This document shows positions 48,317-57,592 of a stretch of DNA of 64,000 nt, piece by piece. This DNA comes from Luteimonas saliphila. GTDB taxonomy: Bacteria; Pseudomonadota; Gammaproteobacteria; Xanthomonadales; Xanthomonadaceae. Location of the stretch: the NCBI RefSeq assembly GCF_016774335.1, contig NZ_JAETWA010000030.1, forward strand, positions 117,004 to 181,003. Direction: 5' to 3'. The first letter of the stretch is position 1, and every line of letters begins with the position of its first letter. Under the pieces are notes generated by a model, which saw only the letters and a list, made by a program, of their open reading frames with translations, was not told the DNA's origin and made no database searches. The translations under genes were made by a program, and so were the position numbers.

Positions 48317-48769
48317 TCAGGCCGCTTCGGGCTCGACCACGACCTTGACCGTGGCTTCGGCGTCGGCGTGCAGGTGCACGACGACCTCGAACTCGCCGGT
48401 GTTGCGCAGCGGACCTTCGCCCATCACCACTTCCGACTTGTTGACCGGCATGCCGGCCTTGGTCAGCGCTTCGGCGATGTCGCGCGGGCCGACCGAGCCG
48501 TACAGCTTGCCCTCGGTGGAGGCGTTGGCGTACAGGGTCACGCTGGCGCCTTCCAGCTTCGCCAGGCGCGACTGCGCCTCGTCTGCGATGGCCTGGGCCT
48601 TGGCTTCGTAGTCGGCGCGCTTGGCCTCGAACTCGGCGAGGTTGGCCGCGGTGGCCGGCACGGCCTTGCCCTGGGGTACGAGGAAGTTGCGGCCGTAACC
48701 GGGCTTGACGCTGACCTTGTCGCCGAGGGCTCCGAGGTTGGTGACGCGTTGGAGCAGGATCAATTCCAT
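48317..48769 (-). CDS. rplI: 50S ribosomal protein L9, 150 aa
   Basis: [20 protein letters not shown] then [20 protein letters not shown] are diagnostic for L9, followed by the long connecting helix and a C-terminal domain ending VVVEPEAA. Binds 23S rRNA and stabilises the L1 stalk region. Last gene of the S6-S18-L9 operon. Confidence 0.97.
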   Translation of the reverse strand: MELILLQRVTNLGALGDKVSVKPGYGRNFLVPQGKAVPATAANLAEFEAKRADYEAKAQAIADEAQSRLAKLEGASVTLYANASTEGKLYGSVGPRDIAEALTKAGMPVNKSEVVMGEGPLRNTGEFEVVVHLHADAEATVKVVVEPEAA

Positions 48770-48879
48770 GGGATGTCTCCGTATTCGTTAGCGACGACTG
48801 CGCGCCGCAACGCTTGCTGTCCGAATCGGACGGATCGGGAGTCCGGCAGGAGCGCGTCGGCGCGCCCCTGCCCGGTGGC

Positions 48880-49110
48880 TCAGATGTTGTGGTTGTCGGT
48901 GTACGGGATCAGCGCGAGGAAACGCGCGCGCTTGACCGCGAGCGCCAGCTGGCGCTGGTAGCGCGACTTGGTGCCGGTGATGCGGCTCGGCACGATCTTG
49001 CCGTTCTCGGTGAGGTTCTGGCGCAGGGTGTTGAGATCCTTGTAGTCGATCTCCTTGACGCCCTCGGCGGTGAACTTGCAGAACTTGCGGCGGCGGAAGA
49101 ACTTGGACAT
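48880..49110 (-). CDS. rpsR: 30S ribosomal protein S18, 76 aa
   Basis: [20 protein letters not shown] then [20 protein letters not shown] and the basic [20 protein letters not shown] tail are S18. It pairs with S6 in the 30S platform. 110 bp separate it from rplI and 11 bp from rpsF. Confidence 0.97.
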   Translation of the reverse strand: MSKFFRRRKFCKFTAEGVKEIDYKDLNTLRQNLTENGKIVPSRITGTKSRYQRQLALAVKRARFLALIPYTDNHNI

Positions 49111-49121
49111 GTGCGTGCTCC

Positions 49122-49562
49122 TCAGGCGGCTTCGGCGGGCGCGGCCTTGTCGCCGTCGCTGTCGCTGTCTGTATCGGTGGACGGGGACTCTTCGTCATCG
49201 CGACGGCGGCGTTCGCCGCGCTCGGGCTTGTCGCCCTTCTCGTCCTTGTTCTTCATGATCAGCGACTGCTCGGTGTCGGCTTCGTCGCGGCGCATCACCA
49301 GGTGGCGCAGTACCGCGTCGTTGAAACGGAAGCCCTCGACCAGCTCGTTGAGCACGTCCTGGCCGGCCTCGATGTTGAGCAGCACGTAGTGGGCCTTGAC
49401 CAGGTTGTTGATCGGATAGGCGAGCTGGCGGCGGCCCCAGTCTTCCAGGCGGTGGATCTTGCCTTCGCCGGTCTCGATCAGCGACTTGTAGCGCTCGATC
49501 ATCGCCGGCACCTGCTCGCTCTGGTCCGGATGGACCAGGAACACGATTTCGTAGTGACGCAT
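49122..49562 (-). CDS. rpsF: 30S ribosomal protein S6, 146 aa
   Basis: [20 protein letters not shown] then [39 protein letters not shown] is S6. The C-terminal 50 residues are an acidic/basic extension ([20 protein letters not shown] then DTDSDSDG) longer than in E. coli. First gene of the operon. Confidence 0.97.
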   Translation of the reverse strand: MRHYEIVFLVHPDQSEQVPAMIERYKSLIETGEGKIHRLEDWGRRQLAYPINNLVKAHYVLLNIEAGQDVLNELVEGFRFNDAVLRHLVMRRDEADTEQSLIMKNKDEKGDKPERGERRRRDDEESPSTDTDSDSDGDKAAPAEAA

Positions 49563-49939
49563 GGGTTTTTCCTTTCGGGTATCGGGCGTCCTCGCGGACG
49601 GCCCCGGACAGCTCCCCGACGCCGACGCGGGCGCGGTGGAGCAAGGGCTCCCGGCGGGCGGGCCGCAGGGAGCCAACTATTATGGCGGATCAATGACTTG
49701 CAGGCAAGGAGGTGACCCGTCGACGGATCGTCCGCCCGTTCCCGGCCGGATCGCGATCCTCGTCCCGAGCACCGGGCGGCGAGAAACCGTGGCACGGCCG
49801 GCGCGGCGGCGTCCCGAGGCCTGGGAGCGGCAGACCCGACGTCGTGGGGGCGCGATCGCCCCGGGGCCGAAGCGGTCGCGTGGCGAGGGACAGAGGCCTG
49901 GCCGCGCGGAGACGGCTCCCGTGAAGGGTACGGGGGCTG
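49563..49939. other. Intergenic region with rpsF leader and promoter
   Basis: No coding gene. The S6 leader (about 110 nt) contains G/C-rich hairpins, including CGTCC-GCGA-GGACG, in which an S6:S18-type control element could lie; I cannot confirm it by eye. Confidence 0.55.
49679..49707 (-). promoter_or_regulatory. Promoter of the rpsF-rpsR-rplI operon
   Basis: Minus-strand -35 TTGCCT (49707-49702), 17-bp spacer, -10 CATAAT (49684-49679). The transcript would have a leader of about 110 nt before rpsF. Confidence 0.7.
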
Positions 49940-50281
49940 TCAGGCGGCCTTGTCGGCGTCGGTGGTGAAGCTCTCGCCGCAGCCGCATTCGGCGGCCGCC
50001 TTCGGATTGGCGAACACGAACTCGTGGTTCAGGCCCTTACGCACGAAGTCGATGGTGGTGCCGTCGACCAGCGGCTGGCTCGTCGCATCGACGTAGATGC
50101 GCACGCCCTCGAACTCGCTGACGCTGTCGCCGACGCGCTCGTCGCGCGCCAGCTCCACCTCGTAGCCCCAACCCGAACAACCGGTGCGCCTGACCCCGAA
50201 GCGCAGGCCCAGCGCGTCCGGCTCGCTGGCCAGGAACTGGCGGACGCGGTCGACGGCGGCGGGGGTGAGGTGGATGGCCAT
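49940..50281 (-). CDS. A-type iron-sulfur carrier (IscA/ErpA-like), 113 aa
   Basis: HesB/IscA fold with the three conserved cysteines: RRTGCSGWGYEVE (C), and AECGCGESF (C-x-C) near the end. It delivers [4Fe-4S] clusters to apo-proteins. The ATG at 50281 gives a 113-aa protein, normal for the family; ErpA, IscA and SufA cannot be separated by eye, so no gene symbol is given. Confidence 0.88.
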   Translation of the reverse strand: MAIHLTPAAVDRVRQFLASEPDALGLRFGVRRTGCSGWGYEVELARDERVGDSVSEFEGVRIYVDATSQPLVDGTTIDFVRKGLNHEFVFANPKAAAECGCGESFTTDADKAA

Positions 50282-50385
50282 GGCTTGGATTCTAGCGCGG
50301 GGAACCTGAAACGCGGCTGGGAGCACGCGCGGCCGCGCTAAACTGTGTGTTCCGGAGATTGGCCCCTTTCCCCAGGATTCAAGGC

Positions 50386-51786
50386 ATGACGGTTTCCAGC
50401 GTCGAACACGCGCTCGCGGGCAGGATCCCCGCCGGCGGCGAAGTCACGGTCCGCGGCTGGGTGCGCACCCGGCGCGACTCCAAGGCCGGGCTGTCATTCG
50501 TGAACGTCAGCGACGGGTCCTGCTTCGCGCCGATCCAGGTGGTGGCGCCGAGCACCCTGGGCAACTACGAAAGCGAGGTCAAGCGCCTGACCGCCGGCTG
50601 CTCGGTCATCGCCACCGGCACCCTGGTGGCCTCGCAGGGCCAGGGCCAGAGCTTCGAGATCCAGGCCTCGAACATCGAGGTGGTCGGCTGGGTCGACGAT
50701 CCCGAAACCTATCCGATCCAGCCCAAGGCGCACTCGCTCGAATTCCTGCGCGAGGTCGCGCACCTGCGTCCGCGCACCAACCTGTTCGGAGCGGTGACGC
50801 GCATCCGACACTGCCTGGCGCAGGCCGCGCACCGCTACTTCCACGAGAACGGCTACTACTGGATCAACACCCCGATCGTCACCACGTCCGATGCCGAGGG
50901 CGCCGGGCAGATGTTCCGGGTGTCGACGCTCGACCTGGCCAACCTGCCGCGAGGCAAGGACGGCGCGGTGGACTTCGGCCGCGACTTCTTCGGCAAGGAA
51001 GTGTTCCTGTCCGTCTCGGGGCAGCTCAACGTCGAGGCCTTCTGCCTGGCGATGAGCAAGGTCTACACCTTCGGCCCGACCTTCCGCGCCGAGAACAGCA
51101 ACACCACCCGCCACCTCGCCGAGTTCTGGATGATCGAACCGGAAATCGCCTTCGCCGACCTGGCGGAGGACGCGCGCGTGGCCGAGGAGTTCCTGAAATA
51201 CCTGTTCCGCGCGGTGCTCGACGAACGCGCAGACGACATGGCCTTCATCGCCGAGCGCGTGCAGAAGGACGCGATCACGCGGCTCGAGGCCTTCATCAAC
51301 GCCCCGTTCGAGCGGATCGACTACACCGACGCCGTGGGCCTGCTGCAGAAGTCCGGCAGGAAGTTCGATTTCCCGGTCGAATGGGGCCTGGACCTGCAGA
51401 CCGAACACGAACGCTGGTTGACCGAGGAACACGTGGGCCGGCCGGTGGTGGTGACCAACTATCCCGAGCACATCAAGGCGTTCTACATGCGCCTGAACGA
51501 CGATGGCAGGACCGTCGCAGCGATGGACGTGCTGGCCCCGGGCATCGGCGAGATCATCGGCGGCTCGCAGCGCGAGGAGCGGCTGGACGTGCTCGACGCG
51601 CGCATGGACCAGTTCGGCCTCGACCGCGAGCACTATGCCTGGTACCGCGACTTCCGCCGCTACGGCACGGTGCCGCACGCCGGTTTCGGGCTCGGTTTCG
51701 AGCGGCTGATCGTGTACGTGTGCGGGCTTTCGAACATCCGCGACGCGATCCCCTACCCGCGCGCGCCGGGGAATGCGGAGTATTGA
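50386..51786 (+). CDS. asnS: Asparaginyl-tRNA synthetase, 466 aa
   Basis: OB-fold anticodon-binding domain ([20 protein letters not shown] then [16 protein letters not shown]), then class II catalytic core with FEINxP-like [58 protein letters not shown] and the motif 3 [15 protein letters not shown]. Charges tRNA-Asn. ATG 50386 starts the conserved [12 protein letters not shown]. Confidence 0.95.
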   Translation: MTVSSVEHALAGRIPAGGEVTVRGWVRTRRDSKAGLSFVNVSDGSCFAPIQVVAPSTLGNYESEVKRLTAGCSVIATGTLVASQGQGQSFEIQASNIEVVGWVDDPETYPIQPKAHSLEFLREVAHLRPRTNLFGAVTRIRHCLAQAAHRYFHENGYYWINTPIVTTSDAEGAGQMFRVSTLDLANLPRGKDGAVDFGRDFFGKEVFLSVSGQLNVEAFCLAMSKVYTFGPTFRAENSNTTRHLAEFWMIEPEIAFADLAEDARVAEEFLKYLFRAVLDERADDMAFIAERVQKDAITRLEAFINAPFERIDYTDAVGLLQKSGRKFDFPVEWGLDLQTEHERWLTEEHVGRPVVVTNYPEHIKAFYMRLNDDGRTVAAMDVLAPGIGEIIGGSQREERLDVLDARMDQFGLDREHYAWYRDFRRYGTVPHAGFGLGFERLIVYVCGLSNIRDAIPYPRAPGNAEY

Positions 51787-52005
51787 TGGAACCGGGAATG
51801 GGGATTCGGGAGTCGGGATTGGAAAAACCAGCCTCTATGACCATGACTGCAACCGACGGTCATCCTCTCTACCCATCTTCCGACAGGCGCCAGAACCGCC
51901 ATCACGAATATCCGCGTTCTCGCTGATCAGCAACCATCACGGCCGAGTCACGATTCACCGTCGCTGCCCAATCCCGAATCCCCAATCCCGAATCCCCTCG
52001 CCCGA
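51787..52005. repeat. Intergenic inverted repeat family
   Basis: GGGAATGGGGATTCGGGAGT-type stretch (51793-51822) faces the inverted CCCAATCCCGAATCCCCAAT-type stretch (51967-51997). This GGGATT/CCGAATCC array looks like a dispersed intergenic repeat. No gene. Confidence 0.7.
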
Positions 52006-52311
52006 ATGATCCTCTTCCTCGCCCTGTGCTTCGTCGGCATCGCCATCGGTGGCCTCACCGCGTTCGTGATCTTCTGGCCGCTGTCGCTGGTGCACCTGCG
52101 CGACCGGCATCCGCAGGTGCACGCGTCGCTCGGCGAGGGCGCGTTCCTCAATCCCGGGGCACTGGGATGGCTGCTGGGCGGGCGCTACCGCACGGTGCGC
52201 GACGCGCAGTTCACCGGCCTGGCGACGCCGGCGCGGGTATCCGCCTTCGTGATCCTCGGCGCGCTGGGGTTTTCGGCGCTGCTGTGGCTGTGGTCGGTGG
52301 TGTTGCGGTGA
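52006..52311 (+). CDS. Membrane protein, 101 aa
   Basis: Two hydrophobic segments: N-terminal (FLALCFVGIAIGGLTAFVIF) and C-terminal (FVILGALGFSALLWLWSVVL). The loop holds a VHLRDRHPQVHASLG segment. ATGA overlap with the next gene. Function unknown. Confidence 0.65.
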   Translation: MILFLALCFVGIAIGGLTAFVIFWPLSLVHLRDRHPQVHASLGEGAFLNPGALGWLLGGRYRTVRDAQFTGLATPARVSAFVILGALGFSALLWLWSVVLR

Positions 52312-52625
52312 GCGGGCAGCCTTCCCACGTGTTCGAGGAATGGTGGCTGGCTTCGCTCGGACGCACCATCGTCTGGGCGCGCCTGCGCGTGCGTGAAGCC
52401 GGCACCGCCGAGGTCTTCGACAGCGATGGCGCCACCCTAGTCTACGACAGCGAGGACACCGCACGCGCGATGCTGCTCGATGCCGAGTTCGTCGCCTTCG
52501 AGGGCCTCGACGAGCAGGACGCGCTGGAACGCGGGTTCTCGCTGGCGGAACTCGCGCCACCGGGGACCGGCAGCGATGAAGCTCTGCGCCCGCGCATGGT
52601 GCAACTGCTGGGTGGACGCGCCTGA
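52308..52625 (+). CDS. Conserved protein, 105 aa
   Basis: GTG start coupled to the membrane protein. Compact acidic protein (EEWWLASLGRTIVWARLRVR, SEDTARAMLLDAEFVAFEGL) without a recognised family. The pair may form a small accessory unit. Confidence 0.6.
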   Translation: MSGQPSHVFEEWWLASLGRTIVWARLRVREAGTAEVFDSDGATLVYDSEDTARAMLLDAEFVAFEGLDEQDALERGFSLAELAPPGTGSDEALRPRMVQLLGGRA

Positions 52626-53082
52626 CGCCGGTACGCCTGCGCGGGTCGGATGCGGCGTGTTGCCCCCCGCTGAGCTCCGCGACGCGCCACCCTGCAGGAC
52701 GCAGGACGTCCCCCCTGCCACCTCGGCCGGCCAAGTGCTCCTGTCGCCTGTCACACCTGTCACACCCGGCACGCACGGCACGCACGGCACTTCCGGCACG
52801 CCCCGCCACGCCTGCCACACCCGAGCCACCCGCCACACCCTCAACTCTGCCATCCCGAGCGTAGCGAGGGATCTGCACCTGCCGCCAGCGATGGGCTGAC
52901 GGCGACCTCTGCACGGATGTAGAAGCGCTGGATCCCCGCCCGCGCGGGGATGACGGCAGCGCATCGGCCTGCCGTCCGCCTCGCAGCGCAGTTCCGCCGG
53001 CCCCGCCACCGACCCCGCGCAGCGATCTACAACGTGGGCGAGCGCCCAAGTACCCTCCGCCGCGATGCAATAAGATTCGCGC
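52626..53082. repeat. Repeat-rich intergenic region
   Basis: No gene seen. Contains short direct repeats (CACGCACGG-type, about 52770-52800), ATCCCGAGCGTAGCGAGGGA (52853-52872), and an inverted ATCCCCGCCCGCGCGGGGAT (52931-52950), the kind of dispersed intergenic repeats common in Xanthomonadaceae. Confidence 0.6.
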
Positions 53083-53703
53083 ATGTACACGCCACGCGCC
53101 TTCGCCGAAACCGACCTCGCCCACCTGGACGCGCTGCTCGCCGCCGACCCGTTCGTCACGCTGGTGACCACCGGCGAGGACGGACATCCGTTCGCCTCGC
53201 ACCTGCCCGTGCTCTATCGCCGCGAGGGCGGGCGGGTGACGATCGAGGGCCACTGGGCCAGGCCGAACCCGCAGAACCGCCACGTCGGTCCTGCGCTGAT
53301 GATCGTGCATGGGCCGCATGCCTACGTCTCGCCAAGCTGGTATCCGGACAAGGAGGCCGCAGCGCGCGTGCCGACCTGGAACTACGCGGTCGCGCATCTG
53401 TCCGGCACCGTCGAACGCTTCGAGGACGAGTCCGCGCTGGGCGATCTGGTGTCGCGGCTGAGCGACCGTTTCGAGGCGGGTGTCGGCCAGTCGTGGCGGT
53501 TCGAACCGGAGCGCGACGACCACCGCCGGCAGTTGCGCGGGATCGTGGGCTTCCGCTTCGTCCCCGGGCGGATCGAACTGAAGTTCAAGCTCAGCCAGAA
53601 CCATCCCGTCGCCAATCGCGAAGTCGTCGCCACCAGGCTCGGCGAAATGGACGATCCCGGCGCCCGCGCCGTCGCGGCGATGATGCGCGCCCGCGCGGAC
53701 TGA
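53083..53703 (+). CDS. PaiB/FMN-binding negative transcriptional regulator family, 206 aa
   Basis: MYTPRAFAETDLAHLDALLA then PFVTLVTTGEDGHPFASHLP and AYVSPSWYPDKEAAARVPTW then NYAVAHLSGTVERFEDE fit the PaiB FMN-binding family. In Bacillus PaiB affects sporulation/protease genes; elsewhere it is often an FMN-binding protein of unclear function. It lies upstream of the SDR gene. Confidence 0.85.
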   Translation: MYTPRAFAETDLAHLDALLAADPFVTLVTTGEDGHPFASHLPVLYRREGGRVTIEGHWARPNPQNRHVGPALMIVHGPHAYVSPSWYPDKEAAARVPTWNYAVAHLSGTVERFEDESALGDLVSRLSDRFEAGVGQSWRFEPERDDHRRQLRGIVGFRFVPGRIELKFKLSQNHPVANREVVATRLGEMDDPGARAVAAMMRARAD

Positions 53704-53716
53704 ACAAGGAGTCACC

Positions 53717-54502
53717 ATGGACCTCGACCTCTCCGGCCGCCACGCCCTGGTCTGCGGCGCGTCCGAAGGCATCGGCCGCGCCACGGCGCACGAACTGGCG
53801 CTGCTCGGCGCCGACGTCACCGTGCTTGCGCGCCGGCAGGACGCGCTGGAGGCGGTGGTTGCCGCCCTTCCCTGTGCGAATGGCCAGCGGCATCGCACGC
53901 TCGTCGCGGACGTGTCGCAGCGCGACGCACTGCGCTTGAAGGTGGAAGCGCTGGCGGCCGATGCGCCGGTGCAGATCCTCGTCAACAACACTGGCGGTCC
54001 GCCCGGCGGCCCCGCGTTCGCCGCCGACGAGGCGGCCTTCCTCGACGCCTTCGGCAAGCACCTGCTCGCCAACCACGCGCTCGCGCAGGCGATCGTTCCC
54101 GGCATGCGCGACGCGCGCTGGGGCCGGATCGTCAACGTGGTCTCGACCTCGGTGTACGAACCGATCGCCGGGCTCGGCGTATCGAACACGATCCGCGGCG
54201 CGGTCGCCAGCTGGGCCAAGACGCTCTCTCGCGAACTTGGATCCCACGGCATCACCGTCAACAACGTGCTGCCCGGCTACACCGACACAACGCGCATCGA
54301 ACAGATCTTGCGCGACCGCACCGCCGCCAGCGGAAAATCGCGCGAGGAGGTCACCGCCGCGATGCTCGCCAGCGTGCCCGCCGGCCGCTTCGCGCAACCG
54401 GAGGAACCCGGCGGCGTGATCGCTTTCCTGTGTTCGCCCGCCGCCGGCTATATCAATGGCGTCTCGCTGGCGGTCGACGGCGGGCGGATGCAGTCGATCT
54501 GA
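53717..54502 (+). CDS. SDR-family protein lacking the canonical YxxxK, 261 aa
   Basis: Rossmann fold with NAD(P) motif ALVCGASEGIGRATAHELAL and NNTGG. The usual catalytic block reads IAGLGVSNTIRGAVASWAKT: the positions of the YxxxK tyrosine and lysine are not Tyr and Lys. So it may not be a standard oxidoreductase, though it keeps the cofactor site. I recall a family with this SNTIRGAV variant. Located before the kynurenine genes. Confidence 0.85.
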   Translation: MDLDLSGRHALVCGASEGIGRATAHELALLGADVTVLARRQDALEAVVAALPCANGQRHRTLVADVSQRDALRLKVEALAADAPVQILVNNTGGPPGGPAFAADEAAFLDAFGKHLLANHALAQAIVPGMRDARWGRIVNVVSTSVYEPIAGLGVSNTIRGAVASWAKTLSRELGSHGITVNNVLPGYTDTTRIEQILRDRTAASGKSREEVTAAMLASVPAGRFAQPEEPGGVIAFLCSPAAGYINGVSLAVDGGRMQSI

Positions 54503-54506
54503 CCGG

Positions 54507-54947
54507 TCAGTTCGCCTTGCGGAGGCAGCCGCTGATCGCGTAGTGCCCGGTGGCCGCGACCGACGCGTCGCCGCGCACGATGCTCACCTGCACCTGCGAC
54601 CCGGGATCGGCATGGAACTTCACCGGTCCGGACGTCTTGCGATCGAGCGGCGTGAACCCGGGCAGGATCGGCAGCGTGTAGTCGATGCGCGCGGTGCCCT
54701 GCCACACGCCGACATTGAAGTCGCTGTATTCGGACTCGGTCTGCAGGCGCACGCTCGCCGAGACGTACTGGACGACGTAGCGATACCCCAGCGGCACGGG
54801 TACGGTGGCGATACCGTTCATCATGCCGGCCGGTATCTGTACGAGTCCGGATTGCTGCAGCGGTCGGGCGCAGGCCTGTGCCTGTGCACAAGTGAGGGCG
54901 CCCGCGGCCAGCAGCAGCGCCATTCCCAGTCGTCGGATGGATTGCAT
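54507..54947 (-). CDS. Secreted protein, 146 aa
   Basis: Signal peptide (LGMALLLAAGALTCAQAQA). The mature protein is beta-rich (YRYVVQYVSASVRLQTESEY, SQVQVSIVRGDASVAATGHY). Unknown family; possibly a small secreted or surface protein. It is convergent with the SDR gene and divergent from the aldehyde dehydrogenase gene. Confidence 0.7.
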   Translation of the reverse strand: MQSIRRLGMALLLAAGALTCAQAQACARPLQQSGLVQIPAGMMNGIATVPVPLGYRYVVQYVSASVRLQTESEYSDFNVGVWQGTARIDYTLPILPGFTPLDRKTSGPVKFHADPGSQVQVSIVRGDASVAATGHYAISGCLRKAN

Positions 54948-55045
54948 GGTTCGATTCCGTCTCGATCCGGATCGGATCTCCGGATGAATCGGGAAACCGC
55001 GGCGCGGACTGACATCCGCCCGCGCCGCGCCGGTTAAGATGGGCC

Positions 55046-56473
55046 ATGCAGCAACTGTCCCACTGGATCGACGGCACGCCGCAGCCGCCTTCGGGCGGTG
55101 GGTGGCTGGATGTCCACGACCCGGCCTCCGGCCGGGCGCACGCACGGGCGGCGGCCGGGAATGCGCAGGACGTGGAGACCGCGGTCGCGGCGGCATCGAC
55201 GGCGTTCCCGCGCTGGTCGGGCCTGGCCAACGACGAGCGCGCGCGCTGGCTGGAGCGGCTGGCCGATGCGCTCGAGGCGAAGCTCGATCTGTTCGCGCAG
55301 TCCGAAGCGCGCGACGGCGGCAAGCCGATCCGGCTCGCACGCGAGGTCGAGATCCCGCGCGCGATCGCCAACCTGCGCTTCTTCGCGCACGCGGCCACCC
55401 AGTTCGCGAGCGAATCGCACCACGGACAGGCGGGCCTGAACTACACCCTACGCCAGCCGCTCGGCGTGGTCGGCACGATCTCGCCGTGGAACCTGCCGCT
55501 GTACCTGTTCACCTGGAAGATCGCGCCGGCGCTGGCCGCGGGGAACACGGTGGTCGCCAAGCCGTCCGAGGTCACGCCGCTGACGGCGACGATGTTGGGC
55601 GAGCTCGCGGCGGAGATCGGCTTCCCGGCCGGCGTGCTGAACATCGTCCACGGCACCGGTCCGGAGGTGGGCGAGGCGATCGTGACCCATCCGGCGGTAC
55701 GGGCGATCTCGTTCACCGGCAGCACCGCGGTTGGCAAGCGCATCGCCGGACTCGCCGCGCCGCTGCTGAAGAAGGTGTCGCTGGAGCTCGGCGGCAAGAA
55801 CGCGACGCTCGTGTTCGCCGACAGCGACTGGCAGGCGCAGCTCGACACGCTGGTGCGTTCGGCGTTCCAGAACAGCGGCCAGATCTGCCTGTGCGGCTCA
55901 CGCATCCTGGTGGAACGCACGATCCTCGTCGAGTTCCGCGAGGCCTTCGTCGACCGCGTGCGCACGCTGCGCATCGGCGATCCGATCGATACCGACACCG
56001 AGCTGGGACCACTGGTCTCGCGCGCGCATTTCGACAAGGTGATGGCCGCGCTGCAGCGTGCGCGCGACGAGGGCGGGCAGGTGCTGTGCGGCGGCAATGC
56101 GCTCGACCGGCCCGGCTGGTTCGTCGAGCCGACCCTGGTCGAAGGCCTCGGCCCGGACTGCGCCAGCAACCGCGAGGAGATCTTCGGCCCCATCGCCACC
56201 CTGCAGCCGTTCGACGACGAGGACCACGCGCTGCGCCTGGCCAACGCGGTGGACTACGGACTCGCCGCCTCGGTCTGGACCCGCGACCTCGACCGCGCAC
56301 ACCGGCTCGCCGCGGCCCTGCGCGTGGGCATCGTCTGGATCAACACCTGGCTGATGCGCGACCTGCGCACGCCCTTCGGCGGCGTCGGCCAGTCCGGCCT
56401 CGGCCGCGAGGGCGGGTTCGAGGCGATGCGCTTCTTCACCGAACCGAAGAATGTCGGCATCGCTTTGCGATAA
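55046..56473 (+). CDS. Aldehyde dehydrogenase, probable 2-aminomuconate semialdehyde dehydrogenase
   Basis: NAD-dependent ALDH: GTISPWNLPLYLFTWKIAPA, then SFTGSTAVGKRIAGL, catalytic Glu in LELGGKN (about 245) and catalytic Cys in NSGQICLCGSR (about 281). 475 aa, normal length. The kynurenine genes around it suggest the aminomuconate semialdehyde substrate formed after ACMSD. Specificity cannot be settled from motifs. Confidence 0.88.
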   Translation: MQQLSHWIDGTPQPPSGGGWLDVHDPASGRAHARAAAGNAQDVETAVAAASTAFPRWSGLANDERARWLERLADALEAKLDLFAQSEARDGGKPIRLAREVEIPRAIANLRFFAHAATQFASESHHGQAGLNYTLRQPLGVVGTISPWNLPLYLFTWKIAPALAAGNTVVAKPSEVTPLTATMLGELAAEIGFPAGVLNIVHGTGPEVGEAIVTHPAVRAISFTGSTAVGKRIAGLAAPLLKKVSLELGGKNATLVFADSDWQAQLDTLVRSAFQNSGQICLCGSRILVERTILVEFREAFVDRVRTLRIGDPIDTDTELGPLVSRAHFDKVMAALQRARDEGGQVLCGGNALDRPGWFVEPTLVEGLGPDCASNREEIFGPIATLQPFDDEDHALRLANAVDYGLAASVWTRDLDRAHRLAAALRVGIVWINTWLMRDLRTPFGGVGQSGLGREGGFEAMRFFTEPKNVGIALR

Positions 56474-56501
56474 TGCTGCCGACCGCCCACGGACACTGCC
56501 G

Positions 56502-57164
56502 ATGAGCCGACTGCGAGAACTGCTGAACAAGAACGAAGCCTGGGCCGCGCGCATCGAGGCCGAGGACCCGACCTTCTTCCAGCGCCTGTCCGGCCTGCAG
56601 ACGCCCAAGTTCCTGTGGATCGGCTGCTCCGACTCGCGCGTGCCCGCCAACCAGATCGTCGACATGGCGCCGGGCGAGGTGTTCGTCCACCGCAACATCG
56701 CCAACGTGGTGGTGCACACCGACCTCAACTGCCTGTCGGTGATCCAGTTCGCGGTCGACGTGCTCAAGGTCGAGCACATCCTCGTCGTCGGGCACTACGG
56801 CTGCGGTGGCGTGCTGGCGGCACTCAAGGGCATGCGCCTGGGCCTGGCCGACAACTGGATCCGGCACGTCAAGGACGTGGCGAACAAGCACGACGGCGTG
56901 CTGGCGGACATCGCGCACGAAGGGCTGCGCCACGACCGGCTGTGCGAGCTGAACGTGCTCGAGCAGGTCGGCAACGTCTGCGAGACCACCATCCTGCGCG
57001 ATGCCTGGTCGCGCGGGCAGAACGTGCACGTCTACGGCTGGGTGTACACGCTGCGCGACGGGCGGGTGCACGACCTGGGCCTCGACGTCGACAGCGAACA
57101 GGCGCTGGTCGACCAGTACGCGCCGGCGCTGGCGCGGATCCGGATCGACCGGGAGGACCGCTGA
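56502..57164 (+). CDS. can: Beta-carbonic anhydrase, 220 aa
   Basis: Zinc ligands in GCSDSRVPANQI (Cys, Asp-Arg pair) and HYGCGG (His, Cys) with FVHRNIANVV between. Hydrates CO2 to bicarbonate. It starts 28 bp after the aldehyde dehydrogenase gene and its stop overlaps the RidA start (TGATG). In this cluster it may remove CO2 released by ACMSD and related steps; that role is inferred. Confidence 0.92.
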   Translation: MSRLRELLNKNEAWAARIEAEDPTFFQRLSGLQTPKFLWIGCSDSRVPANQIVDMAPGEVFVHRNIANVVVHTDLNCLSVIQFAVDVLKVEHILVVGHYGCGGVLAALKGMRLGLADNWIRHVKDVANKHDGVLADIAHEGLRHDRLCELNVLEQVGNVCETTILRDAWSRGQNVHVYGWVYTLRDGRVHDLGLDVDSEQALVDQYAPALARIRIDREDR

Positions 57165-57592
57165 TGCCAGCCGCCGGCATCCGCGCGCCCACCGCGCCGA
57201 AGCCGGTCGGCCGCTACCCGCACGCGCGCCGCGTGGGCGAACTGCTGTTCCTGTCGGGCATCGGCCCGCGCGATCCCGCCACCGACCAGGTGCCCGGCAA
57301 CGTGCACGACGGCCACGGCCACCTGGTCGCACACGACATCGCGGCGCAGACGCACGCGGTGTTCGCCAACGTCCGCGCCGTGCTCGAAGCCAGCGGCGCA
57401 CGCTGGGAAGACCTGATCGACGTGACCGTCTACCTGACCGACATGGCGGGCGACTTCGCCGGCTACAACGCGGTCTGGGCCGAGCATTTCCCCGACATCG
57501 ACACCGCGCCCTGCCGCACCACGCTGGGCATCGCCGCGCTGCCCACGCCGATCGCGATCGAGCTCAAGTGCGTGGCGCGGCTTCGGGACTGA
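57164..57592 (+). CDS. RidA-family protein, probable 2-aminomuconate deaminase
   Basis: RidA/YjgF fold: FLSGIGPRDPATDQV, WEDLIDVTVYLTDMAGDFAG and CRTTLGIAALPTPIAIELKC with the conserved Arg of CRTTLG. In the lower kynurenine pathway a RidA-like enzyme deaminates 2-aminomuconate, which fits its neighbours. TGATG coupling to the carbonic anhydrase gene. Its 3' end overlaps the convergent antiporter gene by 29 bp. Confidence 0.82.
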   Translation: MPAAGIRAPTAPKPVGRYPHARRVGELLFLSGIGPRDPATDQVPGNVHDGHGHLVAHDIAAQTHAVFANVRAVLEASGARWEDLIDVTVYLTDMAGDFAGYNAVWAEHFPDIDTAPCRTTLGIAALPTPIAIELKCVARLRD

